Source: a bacterium
GTDB taxonomy: Bacteria > Desulfobacterota > Anaeroferrophillalia > Anaeroferrophillales > Anaeroferrophillaceae
DNA: 14,193 nucleotides
NCBI GenBank assembly: GCA_029940125.1
Contig: JAOZRP010000020.1
Span: 1 to 14,193 of the forward strand
Direction of reading: 5' to 3'
A program made the position numbers and the translations under genes. Shown here piece by piece: positions 1-8,407 of the stretch. Under the pieces are notes generated by a model, which saw only the letters and a list, made by a program, of their open reading frames with translations, made no database searches and had not been told where the DNA came from. Each line of letters starts with the position of its first letter. Position 1 is the stretch's first letter.

Positions 1-1464
1 GGCTGCGGCCATCGTCCCATGACCGGCAGCGCCCGTTCCCTCTATGAAACCGCTGAAAAGAACTACCGACAGCAGAATTTCTCCGATGCCATCGAGATCT
101 ATCAGCAGATCCAGAACGAATATCCGGATTCCGACTACGCCAAGCGGGCCCTGCTGCGGGTGGCTGACTGCCATTACCGAAAAAACGAATTGGACGAAGC
201 GGCCACCAACTACACCGACTTCCTCAAGTTCAACGCCGACCACCCCCTGGCCCCCTACGCTTACTACCAGATGGGCATGACCTACTACGTTCGGGTAAAG
301 ACCATCGACCGCGACCTGACCCCGCTGGAAGATGCCCTGGCAACCTTTGAAGAAGCCCTGAAAAAATACCCGGACTCCCCTCCCTACACGGAAAAAATCA
401 TTCAGCGGATCAATGACTGCAAGCGCCGCTTCGCCAAACGGGAGTTCTATGTTGGTCTGTTTTATTTTAAGCAGAAACGTTACGAAGCCGCCATTGGCCG
501 CTTTCAGTACCTGCTGACCACTTATCCCGGTTTCATCGACGATAAAACCCTTTATTTCTTGGGGCTCTCCCATCTTAATCAAGGCAATATAGAGGAAGGG
601 CAAAAAGCCCTGCTGGCCTTAACCAGCGGCTTCCCCCAAAGCCCCTATACCCCAAAAGGTCGCCGTTACCTGGCTGAAAAAAAAGGGCCGGGAGTTAAAC
701 TTGGCTTCTTGATCCGGGATTATTTCATTGACAAACAGGGGGACATCAAAGATGACTACTTGACCACGACCTTCATGCCGTCTGAATATTCCCCCCGATT
801 GGCCAGCTTGCTTCTGGGGCAATATCATCAAAAGACAAGCGCCCCGCCTGAAAAGGTAACTTTTGAGTCATTGTTCAGAGATCAACCATCCACCTCCGTC
901 CAAACGGCAACGGCAAAAGGATCAACCATTCCTGACTGGTCAACAGCTGAAACTGCCGAAAAACCGAAAAAGCGGCAGGCGGCAACAAAACGTGCAATCC
1001 CTGCCAAACCGGGAACGTCACATCCGATTGTCTCCAAGAGCCATCGCCAGGCCCCGGTCAGCAACCTTCAGGAACCGCTGGAAATCATTTCAGACTGGAC
1101 GGAAGCCAATCGGCAGCAGGGAACCATCACCTTTGGCGGCAAAGTCATTGCCAAGCAACGGGACATGGTCCTCTATGCCGACCAGTTAACCAATTATTTT
1201 GACATGGAAAGTCACAGCCTGGTGAAAGCGGTAGCCTCGGGCAACGTCAAACTGAGCCAGGCGGATAAATTTGCCACCTGCGAACAGGCAACCCTGGAAC
1301 AGGAGCAACGAATTGTGGTTTTGCAGGGAAATGCGGTCATGTGGCAGGGGGACAACCGGGTAACCGGCGAGCGGATTGTCATCTACCTGAACACCAACCA
1401 GGCTGAGGTTTTCGGCAAGCCCGGTGGAAAAGCCAAAATCCGCATCAATCCCCGGCAGAAATAA
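1..1464 (+). CDS. BamD-like outer-membrane lipoprotein fused to an LptA/OstA-like domain (5'-partial)
   Basis: The reading frame is open from base 1 and begins Gly-Cys-Gly. This looks like the end of a lipobox, so residue 2 is the probable lipidated cysteine and the signal peptide lies just outside the window. The ATG at 19 is internal. Residues about 10-230 are TPR-rich and resemble BamD/YfiO, the BAM-complex lipoprotein for outer-membrane protein assembly: paired helices ending in 'YPDS', a 'DRDLTPLEDAL' segment, then 'RRFAKREFYVGLFYFKQKRY'. A Lys/Ala/Pro-rich linker covers roughly 290-357. Residues about 358-485 resemble the OstA/LptA beta-jellyroll family of LPS transport ('ITFGGKVIAKQ', 'ASGNVKLSQADK', 'VVLQGNAVMWQGDNRVTGE'). 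Ordinary BamD is about 240-260 residues; this partial product is 487, the excess being linker plus OstA domain. The frame is uninterrupted, so the fusion looks genuine. Its direct role in LPS export is inferred only. Confidence 0.85.
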   Translation, partial: GCGHRPMTGSARSLYETAEKNYRQQNFSDAIEIYQQIQNEYPDSDYAKRALLRVADCHYRKNELDEAATNYTDFLKFNADHPLAPYAYYQMGMTYYVRVKTIDRDLTPLEDALATFEEALKKYPDSPPYTEKIIQRINDCKRRFAKREFYVGLFYFKQKRYEAAIGRFQYLLTTYPGFIDDKTLYFLGLSHLNQGNIEEGQKALLALTSGFPQSPYTPKGRRYLAEKKGPGVKLGFLIRDYFIDKQGDIKDDYLTTTFMPSEYSPRLASLLLGQYHQKTSAPPEKVTFESLFRDQPSTSVQTATAKGSTIPDWSTAETAEKPKKRQAATKRAIPAKPGTSHPIVSKSHRQAPVSNLQEPLEIISDWTEANRQQGTITFGGKVIAKQRDMVLYADQLTNYFDMESHSLVKAVASGNVKLSQADKFATCEQATLEQEQRIVVLQGNAVMWQGDNRVTGERIVIYLNTNQAEVFGKPGGKAKIRINPRQK

Positions 1465-1506
1465 GAAAAGACTCTCTTAACCGTAAAAAACGGCGGTTAC
1501 AGGAAG

Positions 1507-2550
1507 CTAGTTCCGGCACAGCCGGGGCAACAGTTCCTCGGGCTTGAAAATCCCTTTTTCGGTAATAATCCCGGTAATAAATGCCGCCGGAGTGACATCA
1601 AAGGCCGGGTTGTAAACTGCCACCTCCGCCGGAGCAACCACCTGACCCCTAATGGCAACAACTTCCTCACGATCCCGCTCTTCAATGGGAATTTCCCCGC
1701 CGTTTGCCAGGCTGAAGTCAATGGTTGAGCAGGGTGCCGCCACGTAGAAAGGCACCTGAAACTCCCGGGCGATGATCGCCACGCCAAGGGTACCGATCTT
1801 GTTGGCTGTGTCGCCGTTGGCGGCAATGCGGTCGGCACCGACCACGACCAGGTCAACCGCACCGGCGGCAATGAAATGGGCGGCCATATTGTCAGTAATC
1901 AGGGTCACCGGAATTTGGTCCCGCTGCAGTTCCCAGGCTGTCAGCCGGGCTCCCTGCAGCAGGGGACGGGTTTCGTCGGCCAGCACTTCCCTGATTTTTC
2001 CCTGTTCATGAGCCGCCCTGATCACCCCCAGGGCGGTGCCGTAGCCGGCACAAGCCAGGGCTCCGGCATTGCAGTGGGTTAGAACCCGGGCCTTTTCCGG
2101 CACAACCGCCGCCCCCAGGGCCCCAAGCCGGCGGTTGGTTTCAATGTCCTGTTCACGAATTTTCACCGCTGCCGCCACCAGGAGTTTTACCGCTTCAGCG
2201 GCTGGCAAGCCGCGGCCGTTTGCCTGACTCCAAACCTGCCGCATGCGGTCAAGGGCCCAGAAAAGATTCACCGCCGTCGGGCGGGTGGCGGCCAGCAGCC
2301 GGCAAACCGCTTCGAAACGGTCTGACAATCCCGCTTCACCAACTTCATCCAGCTGCCGCTTCATCCCCAGGGCCACGCCCATGGCCGCGGCCACGCCGAT
2401 GGCCGGTGCCCCGCGGATGACCATGGTCCTGATGGCCCGGGCCACCTCCTCCGCGTTTCGGCAGGTAACATACACCTCTTCCAGGGGCAGACGGGTCTGA
2501 TCAATCATAACCACGCCCTCGTCCTGCCAGGCAATGGTTTCAAAAGACAT
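1507..2550 (-). CDS. mtnA: S-methyl-5-thioribose-1-phosphate isomerase
   Basis: Cytosolic aldose-ketose isomerase of the methionine salvage pathway. It converts 5-methylthioribose-1-phosphate to 5-methylthioribulose-1-phosphate and belongs to the eIF2B-alpha/beta/delta-like superfamily. The 347 residues match the family's usual length. Visible motifs are 'RGAPAIG' at 46-52, 'LTHCNAGALA' with the catalytic Cys at 160, and 'VVVGADRIAANGDTANKIGT' with the catalytic Asp at 240; both catalytic numbers coincide with the Bacillus subtilis enzyme. The ATG overlaps the gatC stop by one base (TAATG), which implies translational coupling, and an AGGTGA ribosome-binding site sits inside the gatC end. No other methionine-salvage gene is visible nearby. 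The eIF2B-like paralogue ribose-1,5-bisphosphate isomerase is an alternative, but the motif set favours MtnA. Confidence 0.95.
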   Translation of the reverse strand: MSFETIAWQDEGVVMIDQTRLPLEEVYVTCRNAEEVARAIRTMVIRGAPAIGVAAAMGVALGMKRQLDEVGEAGLSDRFEAVCRLLAATRPTAVNLFWALDRMRQVWSQANGRGLPAAEAVKLLVAAAVKIREQDIETNRRLGALGAAVVPEKARVLTHCNAGALACAGYGTALGVIRAAHEQGKIREVLADETRPLLQGARLTAWELQRDQIPVTLITDNMAAHFIAAGAVDLVVVGADRIAANGDTANKIGTLGVAIIAREFQVPFYVAAPCSTIDFSLANGGEIPIEERDREEVVAIRGQVVAPAEVAVYNPAFDVTPAAFITGIITEKGIFKPEELLPRLCRN

Positions 2551-2843
2551 TATTCAATCACCTGCGGCACCTGAAAATAAAACCCTTCCCGCTGGGGAGC
2601 GTTTTTCAGCGTCTGTTCATGGCTGAAGGATTCACCCCGCTCATCATCCCGAAAAGGAGTTTCCATGGAAACCACATGGGCGGTGGGTTCAACGCCGCTG
2701 GTATCAATTTCATTAAGCTTGGCCACATAGCCGAGAATATCACTGAGGTCCCGGCCATAGGCTGCCAATTCTTCCTCATCCATTTCCAGGCGGGCCAAGG
2801 CGGCCACATGCCTGACCTGCTCCCTGCTGATCTGTTCACTCAT
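2550..2843 (-). CDS. gatC: Asp-tRNA(Asn)/Glu-tRNA(Gln) amidotransferase subunit C
   Basis: Small subunit of the GatCAB amidotransferase, which converts mischarged Glu-tRNA(Gln) and/or Asp-tRNA(Asn) to the amidated forms. GatC wraps around and stabilises GatA. The 97-residue product has the family pattern: 'ISREQVRHVAALARLEMDEEE' near the N terminus, 'DLSDILGYVAKLNEIDTSGVEPT' in the middle, and a C-terminal 'REGFYFQVPQVIE'. I chose the ATG at 2843 because the family begins with this 'MSEQISREQ' region and an AAGGA-type site lies about 10 bases upstream. The longer frame to 2894 would place the start on the promoter -10 box. gatA and gatB, its usual neighbours, are not next to it; mtnA follows instead with a one-base overlap. 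Confidence 0.93.
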   Translation of the reverse strand: MSEQISREQVRHVAALARLEMDEEELAAYGRDLSDILGYVAKLNEIDTSGVEPTAHVVSMETPFRDDERGESFSHEQTLKNAPQREGFYFQVPQVIE

Positions 2844-2892
2844 CGCTGCAACATCCTTCTCTTTACAGTTTTTTGATCCAAAAGCGGAAAAC

Positions 2893-2922
2893 ACTATAAC
2901 CGAGAAAACCCCGATTCGTCAA
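2893..2922 (-). promoter_or_regulatory. sigma70-type promoter of gatC-mtnA
   Basis: Reading the minus strand, a TTGACG -35 box (2917-2922) is followed after 18 bases by a TATAGT -10 box (2893-2898). The start point would fall near 2886, leaving a leader of about 43 bases before the gatC ATG. It lies immediately downstream of the nuo operon terminator, so gatC-mtnA is probably an independent unit. Both boxes are one base off consensus; the spacer is one longer than ideal. No operator-like repeat is apparent. Confidence 0.7.
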
Positions 2923-2952
2923 CCCGACATCCATCAGTAAAAGCTGCATCAT

Positions 2953-2979
2953 AAAAAAGGCGGCTTTCACAAGCCGCCT
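2953..2979 (-). terminator. intrinsic terminator of the nuo operon
   Basis: On the minus strand a perfect 9-bp stem, AGGCGGCTT / AAGCCGCCT, with a 4-base loop (GTGA) runs straight into a run of six T. It begins about 30 bases after the nuoN stop. The other orientation has no T tract, so it acts one way, ending the long operon just before the gatC promoter. Confidence 0.92.
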
Positions 2980-3010
2980 GATCTACTGCAACATCTTCAA
3001 TTCATCACGG

Positions 3011-4486
3011 TTACATGAGCATCGCCTGTACGGACTGGCGGGCCATATCCCAAAAATAGGAAGGGAAAATCCCCATCTGCAGCACACCAATCGCGGCAAT
3101 CACCAAACCAACCACCACCGCTGCCGACGGTTTTGGCATGACAACATCCCGCTCAACTTCCTTAAAGTACATAACCACCACCACCCGCAGGTAGTAGTAA
3201 AGGGAAATAACGCTGTTAATCACCCCAAAAATGGCCAGCCAGATAAATCCAGCCTTCATTGCCGAACTGAAAAGATAGAATTTACCCATAAATCCTGATG
3301 CCGGTGGAATCCCGGCCATCGAAAACATGAACACGGCCATGGCCAGGCCCATCAGCGGATACTTGAAACCCAGCCCGGCAAAATCATCCAGAGAGGTATA
3401 CTCTCCCCCATCTCGACCGAGAAGCGCAATAACTCCGAAAGCTCCAAGGTTGGTGAAGGCATAGCTTAACAGGTAAAACAGGATGCCGGACTGTCCCAGT
3501 TTGCTGCCGGCTACAAACCCCACCAGCAGGTAGCCCGCATGGGCGATGCTGGAGTAGGCCAGCATGCGCTTGATATTGGTCTGGGACAAAGCCACCACGT
3601 TGCCGATGGTCATGGTCAGGAAGGCCAGCAGCCACATAATCCCGGTCCAGTCAGCCTGCAGGTGTCCCAGCGCAACGAAGAAGACCCGGAGCAACGCCGC
3701 AAAGGCCGCCGCTTTAACGCCGGTAGCCATAAAGCCGGTAATCGAGGTAGGAGCTCCTTCATAGACGTCAGGCGTCCACATGTGAAAAGGAAACATGGCT
3801 ACCTTAAAGCCAAATCCGACCGTCATCAAGGCCACCCCGCCCATAAGCATCTTGGAATGTATAACTTCCGGATGGGCGGTCAGGAAGGCGCTGATTTTCA
3901 CCAGATCCATGGTTCCAGTGCAGCCATAGACCAGGGCGAAGCCAAAAAGCAGGAACCCGGAGGCAAAAGCGCCCAGCAGGAAATACTTCATCGCCGATTC
4001 AATCGACTGCGCTTCGTCGGACTTGAAGCCGGCCAGCACATAAATGGATATCGACATGGTCTCCAGGGCCAGGAAAATCATTAACAGGTTGCCGGCCGAA
4101 CCCATAAAAGACATTCCCACCGCGGCAAAAAGCAGCAGACAATAATATTCACCGCAGTTAAGCCGGGGGAAAAATCTCTGATAATTGATCGATGAAAGAA
4201 TGGTCAATAAGGTAACGATACAAACTATCAGGGTGATAAAGGAAGAAAAACCATCCATCAGCACCATGCCGTTATAAGCGGACTCCCGAGCCCCATTGAT
4301 CATCAATGTGCTGATCAGGGCAACCACCACCCCGACCAGGGACAGATACCCCAAGGAAGAGGTTTTTTTGTTATGCGGGCTACTCACACCTACCAACAAA
4401 ACCGTCAAGGCTGTCAATGAAAGTATAGCCTGGGGCAGTATCGCCTTAACATTTAGCGCCGGGACGACAAATTCCAGCATCTCCAT
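3011..4486 (-). CDS. nuoN: NADH-quinone oxidoreductase subunit N
   Basis: Membrane antiporter-like subunit of complex I (ND2 homologue), one of three ion-translocating modules in the membrane arm. The product is 491 residues, close to the usual 480-500, with about 14 hydrophobic segments. Key charged residues of the proton path are present: Glu142 in 'LALETMSISIYVLAGF', Lys228 in 'GFGFKVAMFPFHMWTPD', and Lys258 in 'FMATGVKAAAF'. I chose the ATG at 4486, giving an N terminus of 'MEMLEFVVPAL', because GGAGG lies seven bases upstream; the frame also stays open to 4537 without a better site. It is the last gene of the operon, 85 bases after nuoM, with the terminator directly downstream. Confidence 0.96.
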   Translation of the reverse strand: MEMLEFVVPALNVKAILPQAILSLTALTVLLVGVSSPHNKKTSSLGYLSLVGVVVALISTLMINGARESAYNGMVLMDGFSSFITLIVCIVTLLTILSSINYQRFFPRLNCGEYYCLLLFAAVGMSFMGSAGNLLMIFLALETMSISIYVLAGFKSDEAQSIESAMKYFLLGAFASGFLLFGFALVYGCTGTMDLVKISAFLTAHPEVIHSKMLMGGVALMTVGFGFKVAMFPFHMWTPDVYEGAPTSITGFMATGVKAAAFAALLRVFFVALGHLQADWTGIMWLLAFLTMTIGNVVALSQTNIKRMLAYSSIAHAGYLLVGFVAGSKLGQSGILFYLLSYAFTNLGAFGVIALLGRDGGEYTSLDDFAGLGFKYPLMGLAMAVFMFSMAGIPPASGFMGKFYLFSSAMKAGFIWLAIFGVINSVISLYYYLRVVVVMYFKEVERDVVMPKPSAAVVVGLVIAAIGVLQMGIFPSYFWDMARQSVQAMLM

Positions 4487-4526
4487 CACGTTTCCTCCAC
4501 ACTCATGCACAAAAAGGGCTTGGTTC

Positions 4527-4547
4527 AGCGGAAACACTCCGCTTTTT
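4527..4547 (+). other. hairpin in the nuoM-nuoN gap, terminator-like only on the plus strand
   Basis: A perfect 6-bp inverted repeat, AGCGGA / TCCGCT, with a 5-base loop lies between nuoM and nuoN. On the plus strand it is followed by five T, so it resembles a short intrinsic terminator facing antisense to the operon. In the operon mRNA it would be a hairpin without a U tail. It could block antisense transcripts or protect an mRNA end. The role is unproven and a stem this short can occur by chance. Confidence 0.35.
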
Positions 4548-4571
4548 CAGGCCTAAATGAATCAGCCCTGA

Positions 4572-6158
4572 TCATTCAACCGTTATATTCTTGTTATCTT
4601 TTATCTGCATCACCGCAGCAATTCGATCACCAATGGTCGGCTGCTGCTGCTGGGCGTAAGCCTCATAGCGGGTATTGAAATCCTTGAGGAAGTATGAAAC
4701 CGTGGCATCCATTTTCCGCAGGAACAGACCCGGGAAGAAGCCCATGACAAAAACCAGCACCGCCAAGGGCAGCAACGTAATAATTTCACGGGCGTTGAGA
4801 TCCTTCAACTTTTCATTCTCAGGTTTGTCCAGGGGACAGAACATTACCCGCTGGTACATCCACAACATATACAACGCCCCCAGAATAGCCCCCGAAGCGG
4901 CAACCACCGCGAAAATCGGAAAACTGCGGAAAGCGCCAACCAGGATCATGAACTCCCCGACAAAACCATTGGTACCGGGAACGGCAACCGAGGACAAGGT
5001 GGCAATCATGAAAAAGGTGGCAAACACCGGCATCACCTTGGCAATGCCGCCAAAATCTTTGATCATCCGGGTATGCCGGCGTTCATAGATCATCCCGACG
5101 ATTAAAAAGAGCGCCCCGGTGCTGATGCCGTGGTTGAGCATCTGATAGATGCCCCCTTCAACTCCCTGCATGTTCAGGGCGAAAAGCCCGAGCATGACAT
5201 ACCCCAAGTGGCTGACACTGGAATAAGCCACCAGCTTTTTCATGTCAGGCTGCACCATGGCCACCAGGGCCCCATACACAATCCCGATGACCGCCAGGGT
5301 GGCGATGACCGGCATGAACTGGTGGGTGGCATAAGGGAACAGCGGCATGGCAAAGCGCAGGAAGCCATAGGTACCCATCTTCAGCAAGACCCCGGCCAGG
5401 ATAACACTGCCGGCGGTAGGAGCCTGCACGTGAGCGTCCGGCAGCCAGGTATGCAGCGGAAACATGGGAACCTTGATGGCAAAGGAAACAAAAAAAGCCA
5501 GGCAGAGCCAAAACTGCACCGATACCGGGATATTCAGCTTGTACAACTCCAGGATGCTGAAGGTATAAACCCCGGTAACCTTATAATTGTAATAGTACAA
5601 AAAGATGATGGAAAGCAGCATGAACACGCTGCCGGCCGCCGTGTAAATGAAGAACTTGACCGCCGCGTAGATCCGTTCCTTGCCGCCCCAGACGCCGATC
5701 AGCAGGTACATGGGAATGAGCATCAGTTCCCAGAACACATAAAACAAGATCATGTCCAGGGAAACCAGCGCCCCAAGCATAGCCGTTTCCAAGAGCAGCA
5801 GGCAGATCATGTATTCCTTCACATACTTCTGGATGTAAGTCCAGGAGCACAGGACACAGATCGGAGTCAAGAAGGTAGTCAAAATGACCAGCCAGAGGCT
5901 GATGCCGTCAATACCCAGGTAGTAGTTGATGCCAAAACTCTTGATCCAGGGAATCAGCTCGACAAACTGCATCTGGTGGGTGGCGTCGTTGAAATAGAAA
6001 ATCAACGGCAGGGAAAGGAAAAACTCAATAACCGAAAAAGCAACCGCGGTTCCCCGCAGGACATCCTCACTCTCCTTGTCGATCATCAACAAAATGAGAA
6101 CACCGAAAATCGGAAAGAATGTCACCAGACTGATAATCGGAAAATTCAACTGATTCAT
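4572..6158 (-). CDS. nuoM: NADH-quinone oxidoreductase subunit M
   Basis: Membrane antiporter-like subunit of complex I (ND4 homologue). The product is 528 residues, slightly over the typical 490-510, with about 14 transmembrane segments. The conserved channel residues are visible: Glu144 in 'FYVFWELMLIPMYLLIG', Lys229 in 'FAIKVPMFPLHTWLPDAHV', and Lys260 in 'GVLLKMGTYGF'. The 'PDAHVQAPTAGSVILAG' stretch is characteristic of NuoM. The ATG at 6158 has an AAGGAG site eight bases upstream. The C terminus ends in a soluble Gln-rich tail ('YAQQQQPTIGD') that accounts for the extra length. It lies between nuoL (65-base gap) and nuoN in the canonical order. Confidence 0.97.
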   Translation of the reverse strand: MNQLNFPIISLVTFFPIFGVLILLMIDKESEDVLRGTAVAFSVIEFFLSLPLIFYFNDATHQMQFVELIPWIKSFGINYYLGIDGISLWLVILTTFLTPICVLCSWTYIQKYVKEYMICLLLLETAMLGALVSLDMILFYVFWELMLIPMYLLIGVWGGKERIYAAVKFFIYTAAGSVFMLLSIIFLYYYNYKVTGVYTFSILELYKLNIPVSVQFWLCLAFFVSFAIKVPMFPLHTWLPDAHVQAPTAGSVILAGVLLKMGTYGFLRFAMPLFPYATHQFMPVIATLAVIGIVYGALVAMVQPDMKKLVAYSSVSHLGYVMLGLFALNMQGVEGGIYQMLNHGISTGALFLIVGMIYERRHTRMIKDFGGIAKVMPVFATFFMIATLSSVAVPGTNGFVGEFMILVGAFRSFPIFAVVAASGAILGALYMLWMYQRVMFCPLDKPENEKLKDLNAREIITLLPLAVLVFVMGFFPGLFLRKMDATVSYFLKDFNTRYEAYAQQQQPTIGDRIAAVMQIKDNKNITVE

Positions 6159-6223
6159 CTACATATCTCCTTAACCTGAAGGAACTTAGGATTATCCTGC
6201 TTTGCTCAACGACCAGCTGTCCG

Positions 6224-8335
6224 CTAGGATATAGCTTTAATTATGTAATAAACAAGGAGTACCACGGTTCCCAGCACCACTGAAACCGCGTAGCTCTGCA
6301 CATAACCCGACTGGATGTAGCGGATAACCCCGCTGAACCAGCCGATAATCCGGGCCACCCCATTCACTATGCCGTCGACGATTGCCACATCAACCCCTTT
6401 CCACAGCAGAACGCTGAAGCCATGGAGCGGCTTGATCACCGTCAATTCATACAGCTCATCCACATACCACTTGTTCAACAGCAGGCGATAAAGAAAGGGA
6501 TAGCTGTTGGCCAGCTTTTCCGGGATATCCCGCTTCTTGATATACATGGTATAGGCCAGGAAAATACCGACCAGGGCAATGGCTACGGATATTCCCATCA
6601 GCAGATACTCGGCAAACATGGAACCGTGCTCGGCGGCATGATGCGCCGCTTCAGCCATATGTCCCATCCCGGCTTCATGAACCGCGGCCGCGGCATGGCC
6701 AACTGCTCCATGAACAGCTTCCGCCGCCGCATGGGCGCCCTGGGCAACCGCGCCACCGGCCTTATGAAGAAGCTTTTCCGGTCCAAGACCCATAACCGGC
6801 TCAAGGTAGCGCTCAAAACGGTTGCTGCCTCCAAGGGCATGGGGTACGCCGAGATAACCGCCCACGGCAGCCAAGAAGGCCAGAACCATCAAAGGAACCG
6901 TCATGGTTTTGGGGGATTCATGCAGATGCTCTTCAGCCCCTTCCGGAGCCCGGCATTCATTGAAAAAGGTCATGAAAACCAGCCGGAACATGTAAAAAGC
7001 CGTCATGCCGGCAGCAACAGCACCGATCAGCCAGAGAATGAAATGGCCATGGGGACTGCTGTAGGCCTGCCAGAGGATTTCATCCTTACTGAAGAAACCG
7101 GAAAAACCAGGAATACCGGAAATCGCCAGGGTAGCAATCAAAAACGTCACATAGGTAATAGGAGTTTTACTTTTCAATCCTCCCATATTGCGCATATCCT
7201 GGGCATCAACGTGGGAATGGATCTTATGCAGTCCATGATGCATGGAGTGAATGACTGAACCGGCACCAAGGAAGAGCAGGGCCTTGAAAAAGGCATGGGT
7301 CAAAACATGGAACATGCCGGCGGCATAAGCCCCGACTCCCAAGCCCAGAAACATGTAGCCCAGCTGGCTGACGGTCGAATAGGCCAGCACCTTCTTGATG
7401 TCATTCTGCACCAGCCCGATGGAAGCCGCAAACAGCGCCGTTAAAGCCCCGAAAGTGGCTACCACCCCCATCGCGAACGGAGACATGGAATAGAGGATGT
7501 TTGAACGGGCAATCATATACACCCCTGAAGTTACCATGGTTGCCGCATGGATCAGGGCACTGACCGGAGTCGGACCGGCCATGGCATCCGGCAGCCAGAC
7601 ATACAGAGGTATCTGGGCGGACTTGGCCGTACAGCCGACAAAGAGCAGCAGGCAGATAGCCGTCGCCACCTGGGGCGAGAGAAGGTGAACATGGGTAAAA
7701 ACTTCTGAAAACCTCAAGGTCCAGATACCATGTTCTCCCAGACTGGTATAAAGCAAAAGCAACCCGATGATAAAACCAAAATCACCGATCCGGTTGGTGA
7801 TGAAAGCCTTTTTACCGGCAATGGCGTTGGCCTCCTCTGAAAACCAGAAGCCGATCAGCAGGTAGGAACAGAGACCAACCCCCTCCCAGCCCAGGAACAG
7901 CAGCAGGTAGTTGTTGGCCAGCACCAGGTTGATCATCGAAAACATGAACAGGTTCAGATAGGTGAAAAACCGATAATAACGTCCTTCCTCGGTTTCCATG
8001 TAGCCAATGGAATAAACATGGATCAAAAAGCCTACCCCGGTAACAAACAGGCACATCAACATGGACAGGGGGTCTATCTGGTAGGCTACGTAGGTATGCA
8101 GCACCCCGCCGCTGATCCAGTCAAACCAGGTAAACTCATACAGACGCTGATCGGCAGGCAGGCCAAGCATCTGGAAAAAAAGGATACAGGTAACAATGAA
8201 GGAAAGCGCCACGGCACCACAGGCAATCCAGTGAATGATGCTTTTGTTGATATTTTCAATCCGCCGCCCCAGCAACCCATTGATAAGAACACCGATGATG
8301 GGGAAAATGGGAATCAACCATACTTTATCGAACAT
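6224..8335 (-). CDS. nuoL: NADH-quinone oxidoreductase subunit L
   Basis: Distal antiporter-like subunit of complex I (ND5 homologue), which also carries the long lateral helix along the membrane arm. The product is 703 residues, longer than E. coli NuoL (613). Conserved features are Glu151 in 'FLGWEGVGLCSYLLIGFW', Lys238 in 'CTAKSAQIPLYVWLPDAM', His-rich 'MFHVLTHAFFKALLFLGAG', and Lys417 in 'FSGFFSKDEI'. The extra length lies mainly in an Ala/His-rich stretch at about 524-570, with nine histidines, between two late membrane segments. The C-terminal part (about 620-703) is the lateral-helix and final membrane segment. The ATG at 8335 follows a GGAGAGGG ribosome-binding site. The gene lies 72 bases after nuoK. 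Confidence 0.97.
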   Translation of the reverse strand: MFDKVWLIPIFPIIGVLINGLLGRRIENINKSIIHWIACGAVALSFIVTCILFFQMLGLPADQRLYEFTWFDWISGGVLHTYVAYQIDPLSMLMCLFVTGVGFLIHVYSIGYMETEEGRYYRFFTYLNLFMFSMINLVLANNYLLLFLGWEGVGLCSYLLIGFWFSEEANAIAGKKAFITNRIGDFGFIIGLLLLYTSLGEHGIWTLRFSEVFTHVHLLSPQVATAICLLLFVGCTAKSAQIPLYVWLPDAMAGPTPVSALIHAATMVTSGVYMIARSNILYSMSPFAMGVVATFGALTALFAASIGLVQNDIKKVLAYSTVSQLGYMFLGLGVGAYAAGMFHVLTHAFFKALLFLGAGSVIHSMHHGLHKIHSHVDAQDMRNMGGLKSKTPITYVTFLIATLAISGIPGFSGFFSKDEILWQAYSSPHGHFILWLIGAVAAGMTAFYMFRLVFMTFFNECRAPEGAEEHLHESPKTMTVPLMVLAFLAAVGGYLGVPHALGGSNRFERYLEPVMGLGPEKLLHKAGGAVAQGAHAAAEAVHGAVGHAAAAVHEAGMGHMAEAAHHAAEHGSMFAEYLLMGISVAIALVGIFLAYTMYIKKRDIPEKLANSYPFLYRLLLNKWYVDELYELTVIKPLHGFSVLLWKGVDVAIVDGIVNGVARIIGWFSGVIRYIQSGYVQSYAVSVVLGTVVLLVYYIIKAIS

Positions 8336-8407
8336 GACCCTCTCCTGTTGTTATCTCTACCAAGCTCTGTCCAGAGACCAAAATAATCCCACTTTGTCTG
8401 AATTTTT

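Noticed and set aside
1478..1499. Possible bidirectional terminator between the lipoprotein gene and mtnA (TAACCG / CGGTTA, 10-base loop)
   Set aside because: The stem is only 6 bp with a large loop and no T tract on either side, so it is too weak to call even though a terminator is expected between convergent genes.
5130..6179. A 349-codon plus-strand open frame opposite nuoM
   Set aside because: It lies opposite a clearly conserved membrane gene, its product is rich in His/Gln/Asp with no recognisable domain, and such shadows are expected opposite hydrophobic genes. The same holds for the long plus-strand frames opposite fdhA, nuoH and nuoL.
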